Below are positions 62,958-64,000 of a stretch of DNA of 64,000 nucleotides, in pieces (the first letter of the stretch is position 1; each line of letters opens with the position of its first letter). Source of the stretch: CAWGJC01 sp965276665 (GTDB lineage Bacteria; Pseudomonadota; Alphaproteobacteria; Acetobacterales; Acetobacteraceae); assembly GCA_965276665.1 (NCBI GenBank), contig OZ255620.1, forward strand, positions 620,001 through 684,000, written 5' to 3'. The notes under the pieces were generated by a model. That model did not search any database, was not told where the DNA came from, and worked only from the letters and a program-made list of their open reading frames with translations. The translations under genes were made by a program, and so were the position numbers.

Positions 62958-64000
62958 TGGCGCCCAGTTTCCTGGAATGGCCGTTTTTCGAGGGCCGCCA
63001 TCGCGACATCGTGGCGGAGGTTGACGCCTGGAGCGGCGCGAACCCGTCATCTCCGCACGGCGATGACGTCGACGAGATTTGCCGCGCGCTGGCGCGCAGC
63101 ATGGGGGCCGCCGGGCTGTTCCGGCATTGCGTGCCGGAGACGTCGGACACGATCGACGTGCGCGGATTGTGCCTGATCCGCGAGACGCTGGCGCGGCATG
63201 ATGCGCTGGCGGATTTCGTCTTCGCCATGCAGGGTCTCGGCACCGGCTCGATCCTGCTGCATGGCACGCCGGCGCAGCGCGCGCGTTTCCTGCCTGCGGT
63301 GCGCGATGGCAGCGCGCTCGCTGGCTTTGCGCTCTCCGAGCCGGAGGCGGGGTCGGATGTCGCGGCGATGAGCACCATTGCGAGCCGCGACGGCGAGGGG
63401 TGGCGGCTCGACGGTGAAAAGACCTGGATCTCGAATGGCGGCATTGCCGGGCATTACGTGGTCTTCGCGCGCAGCGGCGAGGCGCCGGGCACGCGCGGCA
63501 TCTCCGCTTTCGTCGTGCCGGCGGATGCGCCGGGGCTCGCGATCGCCGAACGCCTCGAGGTGATCGCGCCGCATCCGCTGGCGCGGCTGCGGTTCGATAA
63601 TTGCCGGATCGGCGGCGATGCGCTGCTCGGCGTGCCCGGTGAGGGTTTCAAGATCGCCATGCAGACACTCGATATTTTTCGCCCAACCGTCGGCGCCGCG
63701 GCGCTCGGCTTTGCGCGGCGCGCGCTCGACGCGGCGCTCTCGCATGCGATGGGACGAAAGATGTTCGGCCGGACGCTCGCCGATCTCGAGACGATTCAGG
63801 CCAAGCTCGCGGAGATGGCGACCGCGATCGACGCGGCCGCGCTGCTCGTCTATCGGGCCGCCTGGACGCGCGATGCGACGGGGCGACGGATCACCCGCGA
63901 GGCCGCGATGGCGAAGCTCACCGCCACCGAAGCGGCGCAGCGCGTGATCGACGATGCCGTGCAGATTTTTGGCGCGCAAGGTGTCGCGCGGGGCGGCGTG
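62957..64000 (+). CDS. Acyl-CoA dehydrogenase (partial, 3' end beyond window)
   Basis: At least 347 residues of an FAD-dependent acyl-CoA dehydrogenase. Recognisable parts are QGLGTGSILLHG, GFALSEPEAGSDVAAMST, KTWISNGGIAGHYVVFAR, RLEVIAPHPLARLRFDNCRI and RKMFGRTLADLETIQAKLAEM. The region around VQIFGAQGVARGGV is the start of the C-terminal helical domain and is cut by the window edge. The catalytic Glu lies beyond. The ATG at 62957 shares a base with the hydratase stop. It belongs to the same catabolic operon. Confidence 0.87.
   Translation, partial: MAPSFLEWPFFEGRHRDIVAEVDAWSGANPSSPHGDDVDEICRALARSMGAAGLFRHCVPETSDTIDVRGLCLIRETLARHDALADFVFAMQGLGTGSILLHGTPAQRARFLPAVRDGSALAGFALSEPEAGSDVAAMSTIASRDGEGWRLDGEKTWISNGGIAGHYVVFARSGEAPGTRGISAFVVPADAPGLAIAERLEVIAPHPLARLRFDNCRIGGDALLGVPGEGFKIAMQTLDIFRPTVGAAALGFARRALDAALSHAMGRKMFGRTLADLETIQAKLAEMATAIDAAALLVYRAAWTRDATGRRITREAAMAKLTATEAAQRVIDDAVQIFGAQGVARGGV

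Overview
The window is very GC-rich chromosomal DNA, densely coded, with GC-ending codons and many 4-nt start/stop overlaps (ATGA, GTGA, TGATG). Stacked ABC importers, flavin-dependent luciferase-type monooxygenases and aromatic-acid catabolism genes suggest a heterotrophic alphaproteobacterium, most likely Acetobacteraceae/Rhodospirillales. That placement is inference from gene content. No rRNA, tRNA, CRISPR, insertion sequence or phage gene was seen.

Layout. (A) 1-2733, minus strand: copper group of CopD (cut by the window edge), CopC, a secreted barrel-like protein and a DUF2946 protein. (B) 2872-8959, plus strand: polyamine-type ABC importer (binding protein, two permeases, ATPase), then an AstE/AspA-type deacylase and a hydantoinase/dihydropyrimidinase. 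(C) 9061-16134, plus strand: a FadR-type GntR regulator preceded by a striking 7-mer repeat, a sugar-type ABC importer without its own ATPase, a PfkB kinase, a LOG-like SLOG protein, an Asp/Glu-racemase/arylmalonate-decarboxylase-like protein and a formylglycine-generating enzyme. (D) 16154-18866, minus strand: small zinc-ribbon protein, exodeoxyribonuclease III and an orphan peptide-type binding protein. (E) 19191-21973: ribose-type ABC importer. (F) 22093-29979: oligopeptide-type ABC importer preceded by four 11-bp direct repeats and followed by an NtaA/DszA-type monooxygenase and a class II aldolase. It converges on an orphan binding protein and an enolase-superfamily enzyme (29983-32805, minus).

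(G) 32806-35027: chrA flanked by two decayed minus-strand remnants. One is a frameshifted NtaA-type monooxygenase and the other looks like the tail of a MaoC-like dehydratase. (H) 35028-36242: aminotransferase. (I) 36295-45506, minus strand: RND efflux pair, Cys-rich secreted protein, DUF4410-like lipoprotein, a large repetitive secreted protein and a CPA1 antiporter, with a divergent winged-helix regulator (45595-46539). (J) 46969-52156: second oligopeptide-type ABC operon, separated by a perfect 13-bp hairpin from (K) 52199-56714, minus strand, a complete Liv-type ABC importer. (L) 56807-64000: hydroxyproline-dehydratase-like enolase, a RutA/SfnG-like monooxygenase, and a divergent operon for aerobic 2-aminobenzoyl-CoA (or salicylyl-CoA) degradation that runs off the right edge.

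The theme is scavenging of small organic nutrients. Six ABC import systems and two orphan binding proteins each sit beside enzymes that could process the imported compound. The most interesting unassigned parts are block C (a possible nucleoside or N-glycoside salvage route), the accessory genes of the block I efflux operon, and the repeat arrays upstream of blocks C and F.
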